The position numbers and the translations under genes are program-made. The notes beneath the pieces are model-generated. The model was not told the origin of the DNA and searched no databases. It saw only the letters and a list, made by a program, of their open reading frames with translations. Of a stretch of 64,000 nt of DNA, positions 1-9,250 are shown one piece after another. Positions within the stretch are counted from its first letter, which is position 1. Every line of letters starts with the position of its first letter. The stretch comes from an uncultured Marinobacterium sp. (GTDB lineage Bacteria > Pseudomonadota > Gammaproteobacteria > Pseudomonadales > Balneatricaceae): assembly GCA_947501565.1 (NCBI GenBank), contig CANMWJ010000014.1, positions 54,351 to 118,350 on the forward strand, given 5' to 3'.

Positions 1-1
1 T

Positions 2-73
2 GGTGCTTCGGTAGCGCTGATTATGTTCATTACTCAGCGAGTGGTTAAGCTGACTACAACAGAGACTAGCTGA
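2..73 (+). CDS. C-terminal end of an unidentified gene, probably a membrane protein (partial)
   Basis: The reading frame is open from the first bases to a TGA at 71-73 and encodes a hydrophobic stretch (GASVALIMFITQRVV) followed by a short polar tail ending TTTETS. This looks like the last transmembrane helix of a permease or other inner-membrane protein. Only about 23 residues are visible, so the family cannot be named. A very similar short segment recurs at 5595-5624. Confidence 0.4.
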   Translation, partial: GASVALIMFITQRVVKLTTTETS

Positions 74-264
74 ATCATCCCATCAACACCCCCTTAAAAG
101 CGCGGCGCGGCCATACTTACGCGAAAAAAAACAGATCAAACGCCCAGCGATTTTGAATATTTTCAGATAAGTATTTGCACCTAATAAAAACCGCCGCTTC
201 CTACCACCAAAAGCCAGTTCGGAATTGTCCGAAGCGCTATGTATAATTCGTCATTCCATTAAAT

Positions 265-278
265 AATGACCGTTCATT
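265..278. promoter_or_regulatory. Possible operator upstream of the desaturase operon
   Basis: AATGACCGTTCATT is an imperfect palindrome (AATGA-N4-TCATT) lying 11 bp before the first desaturase start. A TATAAT hexamer at 242-247 could be its -10 box. The palindrome resembles TetR-type operators that often control fatty acid desaturase genes. This is inference from form and position only. Confidence 0.3.
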
Positions 279-288
279 TTGTAATGAT

Positions 289-1458
289 ATGACAGATATT
301 GTGGCGTCACCCGGTGAACATATTTTGACCAAGGGGTTGCGGGAGCAAGGCCTCGTCAAGCTTTCGCCTGATCAGTTAGAGCAATTTGGAAATGAAATTG
401 CTTCGGTTGGCAAGAAAGCGATAGATGAGCTCGGTGATGAAAAAGATGAACGTTTCTTACGGAAACTCAAAAACGGTAATTTAAGCTGCGAAGTAATAGG
501 GCGAGCGCTGATACATATTAGCTTTGAGCCTGTCACTTTTCTGCTTGGCGTTATTTTCCTGTCTATTCATTTCAACCTTGAGGTCACCCTTGCACATAAC
601 GCGGGGCATGGAGCCTTTAATCGGCTAAAAAACCGAAAGGGGTTAGATAAATACTCTTCGAAATCCTACCAAGCGAAGAATATGCCTGCTTCCATGGAAG
701 GATGGAAGTACGTGCATAATCAGCTACACCATATGCACTGTAATATCGTCGGCAAAGACCCGGATGTTGGTTATGACCTGTTTCGGGTTACAGAGCTGCA
801 GGGCAAACCAAAGGGGTATCAGCGTTTTCAGGTGGCTATCATCGCGTTAATGAGTTTGCCACTTGTCTTAATTACCGGACTTCGTACATACGAGTTCCAG
901 GCGGCAAAAGATAACGAAGAGAAAGGAATGTTGTCTCTGCTGTACAGGCAGCTGACGGGAAACCGTTACTTTCTGGTTAATCTGGTGTTTTTCCCACTGT
1001 TAGCTGGCCTGGCCTTCTTTTCCTTTGCCCATGTACTGAAAGTATTGCTCGGTAACATGCTTGCGGAAGCACTCAGAGGCTTGAGCTATGGCTCCATGTT
1101 TCATATGGGGCATCACACCGGGACCGTGAAGTTTTACCCTGAGAATACAGAGGTGGCGAATCGGTCAGAATGGTTTGTCCAGCAGATCGAATCGAGCCAC
1201 TCAGTCATGATGGACTCACGGGTACGCTATGTTTTCGGCGGGTTAGACTTGCAGATAGAGCACCACCTCTTTCCCAGCTTACCACCCAATAAACTGTATG
1301 AAATTCAACCTCAGATTGAAGCCATCTGTGATAAATACGGTGTGCATTACTCTAACGCCGGATTCTTTGAATCAGCTGCGTTATGTGTGAAGAACTACGC
1401 AAATCATGCCGATCAGGCAAGGTGTTCCGGCAGTAAGGATGGTAAGCATGGCCAGTAA
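289..1458 (+). CDS. Fatty acid desaturase, front-end/acyl-lipid type (QxxHH third box)
   Basis: Membrane di-iron fatty acid desaturase, 389 aa. Three histidine clusters are visible: HNAGH at residues 103-107, HNQLHH at 143-148 and QIEHH at 322-326. Glutamine in place of the first histidine of the third box is characteristic of the Delta-6 / front-end acyl-lipid desaturase group. Hydrophobic segments lie around residues 75-100 and 230-255. There is no N-terminal cytochrome b5 domain, unlike many eukaryotic front-end desaturases, so an external electron donor is expected. It is the first gene of a tight lipid operon and overlaps the next desaturase by 11 bp. The double-bond position cannot be told from sequence. 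Confidence 0.9.
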   Translation: MTDIVASPGEHILTKGLREQGLVKLSPDQLEQFGNEIASVGKKAIDELGDEKDERFLRKLKNGNLSCEVIGRALIHISFEPVTFLLGVIFLSIHFNLEVTLAHNAGHGAFNRLKNRKGLDKYSSKSYQAKNMPASMEGWKYVHNQLHHMHCNIVGKDPDVGYDLFRVTELQGKPKGYQRFQVAIIALMSLPLVLITGLRTYEFQAAKDNEEKGMLSLLYRQLTGNRYFLVNLVFFPLLAGLAFFSFAHVLKVLLGNMLAEALRGLSYGSMFHMGHHTGTVKFYPENTEVANRSEWFVQQIESSHSVMMDSRVRYVFGGLDLQIEHHLFPSLPPNKLYEIQPQIEAICDKYGVHYSNAGFFESAALCVKNYANHADQARCSGSKDGKHGQ

Positions 1459-2524
1459 TAACAGGCACTTGTTACAAGAGATGCGCAAGCATATCGATTC
1501 GAGGTTTTTCAGGCCGAGCATGGCTGCATCCCTGTTTCATCTGGTAAGAGATATTGTCGCAATCGTGGTGATCGGTGTCGGAATCTATTTCGCCCTGGTG
1601 CACCAACAGTACCTGTTAGCGCTGATACTTTCTGTTATCAACGGTAACTTCTTCTTTGCGCTATTTGTTGTGGGGCATGACTGCGGGCATGGGAGCTTTT
1701 CCAGCTCGAAAACGGTGAATAACGTTGTGGGGTTTGTCGCCCATCACTTCCTTTTAACCCCCTATTGGGCGTGGAAGAAGAGCCATGAACGGCACCACAT
1801 GTATTCCGGCAACCTGAATAAGGATGAGTCGATCGTGCCGTTCAGCCGGGATGAGGCTCAACAAGCCCTGGGTGTGCGTGCTCAGGATAAAAAATCATTT
1901 CTGAAAGTAAGACTGTTTAATCTTTTTATATTTTTAACAGGAATAAATTTTCACCTTTATACCGTATATAACCCAAGAACTAAGGCGTCGCACTTTTGGC
2001 CAAACAGGGTGTTTTTGTCAAAGAAAGATGATAAGTGGATCTACCTGGGACTGGTAACAACGGTAGTTTTCTTGGTCTTGCTTGTAATGTTCGCCTGGAG
2101 TGACTTCTGGTTTTTTCTGCTTGCCTATATGGTGCCAATCTTTATCTGTTATCACCTGATGGGAATGGTTACCCTGATGCAGCATCACGATGCAGACTCC
2201 GGTTGGTATTATGATGAGGACTGGGATTATGTATCTGGCGCATTAAACACATTTGACTACCGCTACGGATGGTTAAACCCGCTAATACGTCATTGGCATC
2301 ACGACATTGCCCACTATCACGTGGTGCACCATCTATTCTCCGCTATACCTCACTATCACCTTAAAGCTGTATCAGAGAGGTTGGTTGAAGAGAAAGTTCT
2401 GATTAATGAACCAAAGAGCTTCTCATATTGGCGCTACGTTAAGATTATTTGGTCTTGTAACTTTGTTGAAAATAAAGTGGATGAGGCAGGGCGCTACAAG
2501 TTGAAAGCGTTTGAAGAGCTTTAG
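1448..2524 (+). CDS. Fatty acid desaturase, Delta-12/omega-3-like
   Basis: Second membrane desaturase, 358 aa from ATG 1448. That start is preferred over an upstream in-frame ATG at 1406 because an AAGGATGGTAAG ribosome-binding stretch precedes it and it gives the usual short overlap with the previous stop. Histidine boxes are HDCGH (77-81), HERHH (113-117) and HVVHH (291-295), followed by LFSAIPHYH. This set is typical of the FAD2/omega-6/omega-3 class, which acts on the methyl side of existing double bonds. Next to a front-end-type desaturase, the pair could make polyunsaturated acyl chains. Four or more hydrophobic segments are present. Confidence 0.9.
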   Translation: MASNNRHLLQEMRKHIDSRFFRPSMAASLFHLVRDIVAIVVIGVGIYFALVHQQYLLALILSVINGNFFFALFVVGHDCGHGSFSSSKTVNNVVGFVAHHFLLTPYWAWKKSHERHHMYSGNLNKDESIVPFSRDEAQQALGVRAQDKKSFLKVRLFNLFIFLTGINFHLYTVYNPRTKASHFWPNRVFLSKKDDKWIYLGLVTTVVFLVLLVMFAWSDFWFFLLAYMVPIFICYHLMGMVTLMQHHDADSGWYYDEDWDYVSGALNTFDYRYGWLNPLIRHWHHDIAHYHVVHHLFSAIPHYHLKAVSERLVEEKVLINEPKSFSYWRYVKIIWSCNFVENKVDEAGRYKLKAFEEL

Positions 2525-2587
2525 TACTACATAGCACGTAGTTTTTATCGTCTGATTTTATAAGTTGAAATGGTAGAGCTCTTTTAA

Positions 2588-3736
2588 ATGAAAATTGACG
2601 CTTTCGATGAGAGTCCAGTAAATATTATTTTTCTGTCTGCAAGCAGTGGCGGGGGGCATCACGCTGTTGTGCAGTCACTGTCTAAGCTGATCTCCAGTCT
2701 GAAAGAGCTGAATGGGCATACCATCGATTTATACGCTGACAAACGCTTACAGCTGTACCCTAAAGTAGCGAGAATGCGCGCTAAGCTGCCGTGGATGTGG
2801 GTAGCGCTGCTGGTGTGCACTGATAACCGTCGCAGTATCACCGCGCTATGGCGGCTCTTTAAGCCGAGTTTTGTTAGGAGCCTGAAGAAGCAACTGGACC
2901 AGTCACCGGTTGAAAATCCAGACATCATTATTGCAACACATCATGCGTCTGCTCAGTGTCTTGCGCAGGTAGCTGAACGTTATGCGCCCTGTGTGCCTAA
3001 AACCGTTGTATTTGTGACCGATTATGACGTTCATCAGAACTGGATAGCGGAAGCAGACCTCTATGTGGTGGCTTCTGAAAAGGCTTATCTCAGACTGTTA
3101 GAACAGGGTAAACCGGTCCTTAAAACCCCGTTGCTGCCTTGTGTATCCGCCGTTCACGATGACCTAAATGCAGTTAGGAAGTATCAAGGACATCAGGGTA
3201 ACCGATTCAGGTTTATTGCGATTATGGGCCTCGATGGAACCAGTGAATACCGGCTTCATAAACTGCTTGAGAAGCTAGATAGCCAGCTATTTTCGAAACA
3301 GTTATCTATCGACATTGTTTGTGGTAAAAACAAAAAACTCCAGCGTGAACTGTTGCAGAAAAAGTTCGATAACTTAGCCGTCAATGTTTTTGGTTATGTT
3401 GAAGACCTACCAACACGACTGGCGCAAGCTGATATGGCTCTGCTTAGGTTAAGTCCGCAGATAATGACGGAATCTTTAGCTGCCAGAACCCCGGTGATCG
3501 CTTTTGATTGGCACTTCCATGAGCGTGAAAACATCAACCTGTTGCGCGAATTTGGAGCAGGTGATGGCTCTCGGTATTGTGATAAACAGGTCGGCTTGAT
3601 TAGGGATTATTGTCAGAATCCAGCACTAAGAGAACGTTGGCAAAAAGCGGCCCGTCAGATCTCCGAAAGACAGGTGGCAAAAGGCTTTGTTGAAACTATG
3701 TTTCGCCATTTAAACGAATCGAGCCCTGTAAGTTGA
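2588..3736 (+). CDS. Glycosyltransferase of the MGDG synthase / MurG-like (GT28) group
   Basis: 382 aa. The N-terminus reads IIFLSASSGGGHHAVVQSL, the SxGGGHH-A signature of the monogalactosyldiacylglycerol synthase N-terminal domain, which binds the lipid acceptor. A GT-B second half follows, with GLDGTSEYRL near residue 215 and a donor-site-like segment (ALLRLSPQIMTESLAARTPVIAF) near 280-305. Family knowledge suggests transfer of a sugar from a nucleotide-sugar to diacylglycerol or a similar lipid at the inner membrane. Its place between desaturases and an acyltransferase supports a glycolipid role. Acceptor and sugar are unknown. Confidence 0.75.
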   Translation: MKIDAFDESPVNIIFLSASSGGGHHAVVQSLSKLISSLKELNGHTIDLYADKRLQLYPKVARMRAKLPWMWVALLVCTDNRRSITALWRLFKPSFVRSLKKQLDQSPVENPDIIIATHHASAQCLAQVAERYAPCVPKTVVFVTDYDVHQNWIAEADLYVVASEKAYLRLLEQGKPVLKTPLLPCVSAVHDDLNAVRKYQGHQGNRFRFIAIMGLDGTSEYRLHKLLEKLDSQLFSKQLSIDIVCGKNKKLQRELLQKKFDNLAVNVFGYVEDLPTRLAQADMALLRLSPQIMTESLAARTPVIAFDWHFHERENINLLREFGAGDGSRYCDKQVGLIRDYCQNPALRERWQKAARQISERQVAKGFVETMFRHLNESSPVS

Positions 3737-3737
3737 T

Positions 3738-4754
3738 ATGGATACACTGACTCATGCCGTAGCCGGTGGCTGTATTGCATCGGCTGCCGCCCAGCAAACA
3801 GTTCCGGAATTTACGGCTGTGGCTGCGTGTGTAGGGTTTGTTGCTGCGCTCCTGCCCGATCTCGACTACCTTTTCGTGTTTGCGAAGAGGCCGTTGTTAG
3901 CGTGGAAATACCACCGGGTGGCGCTGCATAATGTGTTTGTATTGCCTGTTCTGGCGTTGTGTGCCCTGGCGATAAGCTATGGGCTGTCATCTATCGCGCT
4001 ATTGTGGGCACCTGAGTGGAACCAGCATGCTGCATTTAACACGCACCTTCCAGAGCTGTTTGGATTAGCATGCATCGCGTTGATTTCACACCTCTTACTC
4101 GACTATATCACCAGCTTTGGTTCTGCATTTTTCTTTCCGCTATCTCGCCGTAGGTTTGCGCTGGGAAGCCACTTCCTAACCGATCCAGTGGTCATGGTGA
4201 TTATGGCTTTGGGCTGGGTGTTCGATGAAGCGGGTACCGCAGTGCTTGTTCTTACAGCGTACTTATTGATGGCGTTCGCACTTAAATATATAGCGACGCG
4301 AAAGGCGCTATCTCATTGGCGCACTTTACAGATTGAAAGCGCGTCGCCGAAGTTATTCCCGCGCCCAGGGGCCCCCTGGCGTTGGTTAGCTATTGCTGAG
4401 CGGTCGTCACATTATGCGTTTTTTTACGTCACGCCTCATAAGGCGAGCGAGATCAACTGGCTCGACAAAGGGTTGGGGACACGCGCTTATAAGCTTTATA
4501 AGAATGATCCGCTACTAGAGTACTTCATCGGCCTCTCTGCTTTTCCTCGTTTTGAAGATACACAGCGACAGAACCAGCCTGCCATCGTGGTGGAAGATCT
4601 GCAGTGGTGGTGGGCGTTGCCTACACGCCCGATGGCCTTTAGTGCGCTCGTTGATCAGGAAGCGGTCACTTCAGTACGAGAGAGCAAGAAGCTCGATAAA
4701 GGCCCAACCGGTGAGTCAGAAGCCCCTCCTTTTATTGAAGAGCCGAAGGTCTGA
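3738..4754 (+). CDS. YdjM/DUF457-family inner-membrane metal-dependent hydrolase-like protein
   Basis: 338 aa. It begins MDTLTHAVAGGCIASA and carries LLPDLDYLF near residue 48 and HRVALHNVF near 70, the His/Asp pattern of the YdjM (LexA-regulated membrane-bound hydrolase) family, with LLLDYITSFG near 120 as a further conserved acidic motif. Four to five hydrophobic segments fill residues 1-190; the C-terminal 150 residues are soluble. The start codon follows the previous stop by 1 bp, so the genes are translationally coupled. The enzymatic activity of this family is poorly known; a hydrolase acting on membrane lipid would fit the cluster but is inference. Confidence 0.7.
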   Translation: MDTLTHAVAGGCIASAAAQQTVPEFTAVAACVGFVAALLPDLDYLFVFAKRPLLAWKYHRVALHNVFVLPVLALCALAISYGLSSIALLWAPEWNQHAAFNTHLPELFGLACIALISHLLLDYITSFGSAFFFPLSRRRFALGSHFLTDPVVMVIMALGWVFDEAGTAVLVLTAYLLMAFALKYIATRKALSHWRTLQIESASPKLFPRPGAPWRWLAIAERSSHYAFFYVTPHKASEINWLDKGLGTRAYKLYKNDPLLEYFIGLSAFPRFEDTQRQNQPAIVVEDLQWWWALPTRPMAFSALVDQEAVTSVRESKKLDKGPTGESEAPPFIEEPKV

Positions 4755-4755
4755 A

Positions 4756-5571
4756 GTGAGCGAGCCAAAGTTGACGTTAGACGCGCTGTTTTGTCAGCAA
4801 CGTTTACAGACTAAATCTATGAATGTTTGGCACTGGCTCGTCTTCATTCTGTATTTTCCAGTGGGCTGTCTGCTTGCAGTTTTGCGCTTTGCTTTAGTCT
4901 TTGTCGTGGCGATCATGGCGCCCGAGAAACATCGATATCAGATATTTCGTTATATAGGTGGGCTGCGTTGTAAAACAACCAGTACGCTTGATCTGCCGAA
5001 GAACGGCGCACTGATCGTCGCGAACCATAGCAATTACCTTGATCCGATTGTGACGAATGCGGTGTTGGGCAAGAGACAGCATCTGGGGACGGTAATCTGG
5101 CACGGTGTGAACTTCTTCTCACGTGTCATCTGCAGGCCAACTGTCTCTGTTGTGGACCAAGGTGGAAATCGTGGTTTTCTGAAGGAGCTCTATAAGGCCA
5201 ACGAACACCACAATATGATTGTTTTTCCTGAGGGTGCAGTCACTGATGGCATCACCGGACTGCTCCAGTTCCAGAGATCGGTCTTTCACCTGAGAAAAGA
5301 TATCTACCTGGTGGGGATTAAGTACCGCAGGGCGCTGCCGTTTTTGCAGGGTAGGGCGATGTCCAGGATGATGGGGATCGAAGTCCTTGTTGATCTGTTC
5401 CAGCCTTGGATTGATGTTGAGCTGATTCCACTGGGTAAATTACAACGAGAACTATATGCCTCACCTCAGGAAGAGGCTGATGCTGCACAAAGAATAATTG
5501 CCGATGCGCTGGGCCTGAAAGCGAGCCGCTGGAGTAAACACGACAGGCATAAGTGCCTTTTCCCGGAGTAG
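4756..5571 (+). CDS. PlsC-like 1-acylglycerol-3-phosphate O-acyltransferase family protein
   Basis: 271 aa from GTG 4756, one base after the previous stop and 5 nt after GAAGG; an ATG at 4819 is the alternative. Motif I is visible as NHSNYLD (NHxxxxD catalytic pair) in LIVANHSNYLDPIV, and motif III as IVFPEGAVTDG (FPEG, phosphate binding). One hydrophobic segment near the N-terminus (WLVFILYFPVGCLLAVLRFALVFVVAI) anchors it. It would transfer an acyl chain to a lysophospholipid or similar acceptor. As last gene of the desaturase/glycosyltransferase operon it probably works on the same special lipid. Confidence 0.8.
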   Translation: MSEPKLTLDALFCQQRLQTKSMNVWHWLVFILYFPVGCLLAVLRFALVFVVAIMAPEKHRYQIFRYIGGLRCKTTSTLDLPKNGALIVANHSNYLDPIVTNAVLGKRQHLGTVIWHGVNFFSRVICRPTVSVVDQGGNRGFLKELYKANEHHNMIVFPEGAVTDGITGLLQFQRSVFHLRKDIYLVGIKYRRALPFLQGRAMSRMMGIEVLVDLFQPWIDVELIPLGKLQRELYASPQEEADAAQRIIADALGLKASRWSKHDRHKCLFPE

Positions 5572-5594
5572 CGTGGTAACGGTACAAACTGTTT

Positions 5595-5624
5595 GGCGCG
5601 TCGTTAGTGCTGATTATGTTTATC
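5595..5624 (+). pseudogene. Short remnant similar to the gene tail at the window start
   Basis: This 30-bp stretch matches 2-31 at 24 of 30 positions and encodes GASLVLIMFI against GASVALIMFI there. It sits just after the acyltransferase stop, in a frame that stays open to about 5713. It may be a degraded duplicate of the end of the gene flanking the lipid operon on the other side. The match is short, so chance similarity cannot be excluded. Confidence 0.25.
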
Positions 5625-5736
5625 ATCCTAAGGTCAAACGCTTACCGTAAACGCAATGGATCACGATTAAAGCCATCACATTGCAGCCAGACTGTTCGCA
5701 TATACTTAAAGTGAGAAACGGTCTGGAGCGAGGCGT

Positions 5737-5970
5737 ATGATTGTGCAACTATTGGTTACCAAGAGCGATTTTACGCTGCCCAATCTGAAGAATGAGTTCA
5801 ACGATTTAGGAATTGAGGTCAGCGTACTGTTCGTTGAAGAACATCCTGAACTGGTCGCAGCGCATAATATCCGGCACTCACCAAACATCCTGATTGATGG
5901 CGAATTAGTGTTTCAGCGTCAACCGTCAGAATCTGAGCTGAGGCGTTACTTTAAGCAGCGCGGTGTATAA
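5737..5970 (+). CDS. Small thioredoxin-fold protein without CxxC
   Basis: 77 aa with the beta-alpha-beta-beta pattern of a short glutaredoxin/thioredoxin-like fold: MIVQLLVTKSDF, then VSVLFVEEHPEL, then AHNIRHSPNILIDGELVFQ, where SPNILIDG corresponds to the cis-proline region of glutaredoxin-like proteins. No cysteine is present, so it cannot do thiol-disulfide exchange. A GGAGCGAGGCGT ribosome-binding region precedes the ATG. Not recognised more precisely. Confidence 0.55.
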   Translation: MIVQLLVTKSDFTLPNLKNEFNDLGIEVSVLFVEEHPELVAAHNIRHSPNILIDGELVFQRQPSESELRRYFKQRGV

Positions 5971-5987
5971 AAGCACTGAGTGCAGAT

Positions 5988-6347
5988 TTATCTTGGTGGT
6001 GGCCACAACAGGAACAGTGCTGCCAGCACCGCTTCAACCAACAGGTAGATCCCATCAGCCAGATCCGGCCACCCATCCAGCCATAGCGAAATCACCCTTG
6101 CTGTAACCAGGCAGCCCATCACAATGCCTAACGCGAGCACCAGCGTCCGTGCCTTTTCGACCAATATACATGCCCATATGGAGATAAGACCCAGCGCGAC
6201 CACCATTGAATAAAGTGCGCGATGCTGATTAGAGGAGGGGATAGACCGATCGGTGGTTGAAACGACTTCCTGCAGACCGGGAATGATAAGGCTGAGGGCT
6301 AGAATAAGAAGAGCAACGCGCAACACGCGCCTATGGAGGGTGGTCAT
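5988..6347 (-). CDS. Small four-helix membrane protein, DUF4345-like
   Basis: 119 aa, almost wholly hydrophobic, with about four transmembrane segments: residues 8-25 (VALLILALSLIIPGL), 45-65 (LYSMVVALGLISIWACILV), 68-88 (ALGIVMGCLVTARVI) and 98-115. The phrase ARVISLWLDGWPD between helices resembles the conserved arginine / G-x-P motif of small DUF4345-type membrane proteins. Function is unknown. It converges on the small thioredoxin-fold gene. Confidence 0.5.
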   Translation of the reverse strand: MTTLHRRVLRVALLILALSLIIPGLQEVVSTTDRSIPSSNQHRALYSMVVALGLISIWACILVEKARTLVLALGIVMGCLVTARVISLWLDGWPDLADGIYLLVEAVLAALFLLWPPPR

Positions 6348-6455
6348 ACGCTGAACCGGAAGGTTTAGGGAATCCTACTTCAGCTTAATCCAAAAAGCGG
6401 GTTTGTCGTAAAGGTGCGGCGAAGCCAATTTATGTTGTCCGTGTTCAAAGAGATC

Positions 6456-6552
6456 GTTGGGCATCGCTGCGCGATGGCCAACCTACTTGGATTATTGTAT
6501 CCGCGTGAACGGTAGGCTGGTGACGAGCCAAGCGGCTCTCAACTCCCGGCTC
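6456..6552. repeat. Degenerate copy of a dispersed palindromic repeat
   Basis: GTTGGGcatCGCTgCGCgatgGCCAACCTAC, a spacer, then GTAGGctGGTGACGAGC and AGCGgCTCtCAACtccc. It shares both arms with the near-perfect copies at 24178-24255 and 38532-38617 but has several mismatches. It lies in the 296-bp gap between the icd terminator and the DUF4345-like gene; apart from this and the terminator I see nothing else in that gap. Confidence 0.7.
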
Positions 6553-6587
6553 CTAATAAACTGCTGTTGAATACGGGGCCGAAAACG

Positions 6588-6625
6588 AAAAAAGCCCGGT
6601 ACGGCGAGGCCGGACCGGGCTTTTT
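6588..6625 (-). terminator. Rho-independent terminator of icd
   Basis: AAAAAAGCCCGGT and ACCGGGCTTTTT flank a GC-rich loop; read on the minus strand, the stem CCCGGTCC-type hairpin is followed by a U-run. It lies 19 bp after the icd stop. Confidence 0.9.
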
Positions 6626-6643
6626 ATAGAGTACTACTCAGAA

Positions 6644-8875
6644 TTAGGCGTTAGCAGCAGCCAGCGCAGCGTTCAGAGTTTCGGAAGGACGCATTACCTT
6701 CTTAACGGTTTCACGCTTAGCGTGGTAGTAACCATCCAGCTCAGCAGGGCGACCCTGACAAGCAGACATCTCAGCAACGATCTTCTCTTCGTTTTCTGCC
6801 AGAGTCTTAGCCAGAGGTGCGAACTTAGCAGCCAGCTCAGCGTCTTCAGACTGTGCAGCAACTTCCTGCGCCCAGTACATACCCAGGTAGAAGTGGCTAC
6901 CACGGTTGTCCAGTTCACCGGTCTTACGGGAAGGAGACTTGTTGTTTTCCAGCAGCTTGCCAGTTGCAGCGTCCAGAGTTTTCGCCAGGATAGTAGCAAC
7001 TGCGTTGTCTTCCTTGATGCCGAAGTCTTCCAGAGAAACAGCCAGTGCCAGGAACTCACCCAGGGAATCCCAACGCAGGTGGTTCTCTTCTTCTACCTGC
7101 TGTACGTGCTTAGGTGCGGAACCGCCTGCACCCGTTTCGTACATGCCACCGCCTTTCAGCATTGGAACGATAGACAGCATCTTCGCAGACGTACCCAGTT
7201 CCATGATTGGGAACAGGTCGGTCAGGTAGTCACGCAGTACGTTACCAGTTACGGAGATAGTGTCTTTACCGCGGATCATGCGATCCATGGAGAAGCGCAT
7301 CGCCTGGCTGTAAGACTTGATGTAGATTTCCAGACCGTCAGTGTCGTGCTCTTTCAGGTACTCTTCTACTTTCTTGGTCAGTTCCAGATCGTGTGCACGT
7401 TCCTGGTCCAGCCAGAAGATTGCAGGAGTAGCAGACTGACGTGCGCGAGTCACAGCCAGTTTAACCCAGTCACGTACCGGCTCGTCTTTGGTCTGACATG
7501 CACGCCAGATATCGCCAACTTCAACCTGGTGACGCATCAGGACAGTGCCGTCTGCTTTAACAACGCGCATTACGCCCGCTTTTTCGATCTCGTAGGTCTT
7601 GTCGTGAGAACCGTATTCTTCTGCTTTCTTAGCCATCAGACCAACGTTCGGAACAGAACCCATGGTAGTTGGGTCGAACGCGCCGTTAGTCTTACAGAAG
7701 TTGATCATGTCCTGGTACATGCGGGAGTAAGTAGACTCAGGCATAACTGCTTTAGTGTCAGCAGTCTGGCCGTTTGCGTCCCACATCTTACCGCCGTTAC
7801 GGATCATCGCAGGCATGGAAGCATCAACGATTACGTCGGAAGGAACGTGCAGGTTGGTGATACCTTTAGAGGAATCTACCATTGCCAGCTTAGGACGAGT
7901 TTCGTAGCACTTGTAGATCGCTTCTTCGATCTCTTCACGCTTGGAGCGTGGCAGGGAAGCAATCTTGTCGTATACGCTGCCGATACCGTTGTTCGGGTTA
8001 ACGCCCAGCTCTTTGAACAGCTCGCCGTACTCTTCGAACAGGTCTTTGTAGAATACAGTTACCGCGTGACCGAATACGATCGGGTGGGAAACCTTCATCA
8101 TGGTCGCTTTAACGTGCAGAGACCACATAACGCCAGTTTCTTTCGCGTCCTGCAGGGACTCTTCGAAGAACTCACGCAGAGCTGCACAGCTCATGCGCAT
8201 GGAGTCGATGATTTCACCTTTCTCCAGCGTCAGTTCTTTCTTAACTTCTACAGCGCCGTTCTCATTAACGAATTCGATACGAACGTCGCCAGCTTCAGCC
8301 ATAGTTACAGACTGCTCAGAGGAGAAGAAATCGCCTTTGCGCATGTAGTCAGCGTGAGTCTGGGAAGCCTTGCTCCATTTGCCCATGGAGTGTGGGAACT
8401 TACGTGCGAACGCTTTAACCGCACCAGGTGCACGACGGTCAGAGTTACCTTCACGCAGAACTGGGTTTACAGCAGAACCCAGGATCTTGGAGTAGCGTGC
8501 TTTGATATCTTCTTCTTTAGAGTTCTGAGGATCTTCAGGGAACTCAGGGATGTCGTAACCCTGCGCCTGCAGCTCAGCGATACATGCTTTCAGCTGAGGG
8601 ATGGAAGCACTGATGTTCGGCAGTTTGACGATGTTTGCTTTAGGATTCTGAGTCAGCTCACCCAGGAATGCCAGACCGTCCTGAACGCGCTGTTCTTCGG
8701 TCAGGTTTTCGGGGAAGTTAGCAAGAACACGGCCTGCCAGGGAGATGTCGGTGATTTTAACTTCGATACCCGCTGCTGAAGTGAAGGTACGAACGATTGG
8801 CAGCAGAGATGCAGTTGCCAGCGCTGGTGCTTCGTCGGTCAGCGTGTAGTAAATAGTTTGCTCTGGTGTAGTCAT
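6644..8875 (-). CDS. icd: Isocitrate dehydrogenase, NADP-dependent, monomeric type
   Basis: 743 aa, the usual length of monomeric IDH (about 740). The protein starts [20 protein letters not shown], with GGGGA upstream; an in-frame ATG at 8941 would add 22 residues not seen in the family. Recognisable stretches include [39 protein letters not shown] and [19 protein letters not shown], all characteristic of monomeric Icd. It oxidatively decarboxylates isocitrate to 2-oxoglutarate in the TCA cycle, with NADP as acceptor. The gene is monocistronic with its own terminator. A -10-like TATACT lies at 8995-9000 (minus strand). Confidence 0.97.
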   Translation of the reverse strand: MTTPEQTIYYTLTDEAPALATASLLPIVRTFTSAAGIEVKITDISLAGRVLANFPENLTEEQRVQDGLAFLGELTQNPKANIVKLPNISASIPQLKACIAELQAQGYDIPEFPEDPQNSKEEDIKARYSKILGSAVNPVLREGNSDRRAPGAVKAFARKFPHSMGKWSKASQTHADYMRKGDFFSSEQSVTMAEAGDVRIEFVNENGAVEVKKELTLEKGEIIDSMRMSCAALREFFEESLQDAKETGVMWSLHVKATMMKVSHPIVFGHAVTVFYKDLFEEYGELFKELGVNPNNGIGSVYDKIASLPRSKREEIEEAIYKCYETRPKLAMVDSSKGITNLHVPSDVIVDASMPAMIRNGGKMWDANGQTADTKAVMPESTYSRMYQDMINFCKTNGAFDPTTMGSVPNVGLMAKKAEEYGSHDKTYEIEKAGVMRVVKADGTVLMRHQVEVGDIWRACQTKDEPVRDWVKLAVTRARQSATPAIFWLDQERAHDLELTKKVEEYLKEHDTDGLEIYIKSYSQAMRFSMDRMIRGKDTISVTGNVLRDYLTDLFPIMELGTSAKMLSIVPMLKGGGMYETGAGGSAPKHVQQVEEENHLRWDSLGEFLALAVSLEDFGIKEDNAVATILAKTLDAATGKLLENNKSPSRKTGELDNRGSHFYLGMYWAQEVAAQSEDAELAAKFAPLAKTLAENEEKIVAEMSACQGRPAELDGYYHAKRETVKKVMRPSETLNAALAAANA

Positions 8876-9250
8876 TCTAATCCCCAAGTATTTATGGCTC
8901 CGGACGGCCATAGGCTTAATGAAAAGGCGACTTGTGGTCACCTTTTATCCTTTATCCGCAGATTTAAACCCGTTGGTTATAATTTTCGCGGTGTAGTATA
9001 CAGAAAAAATATCCCAGTTTGTATGCAGAATTGTTGCACCATAGGCTAATAAAACACGCTCTATGCCGCACTGCAGCAGGGAGTGCGGGGTGTAGGCAAC
9101 GTTATGATTTACTGTAGAAAATTTACAACAGCCTTGAATATGGCACGGGGCGTCCAGGATTTTGCTTTCCGCATATGCACAAGTAGGGGTATCGGTAGAA
9201 GGGCAAGAAGGCTGGAATCATTGGTACTTTGGTTGTGTTTTCGACACTGT
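8876..9250. other. Intergenic: icd leader and 3' flank of the YeeE/YedE gene
   Basis: 375 bp without a convincing gene. The icd promoter should lie here (TATACT at 8995-9000 on the minus strand). A 7-bp hairpin, CCGCACT/AGTGCGG at 9066-9088, has no U-run, so it is not called a terminator. No known riboswitch recognised. Confidence 0.5.

Noticed and set aside
6722..8779. 685-codon open frame on the plus strand opposite icd
   Set aside because: It is the antisense shadow of a strongly biased housekeeping gene; it has no ribosome-binding site and no recognisable protein features.
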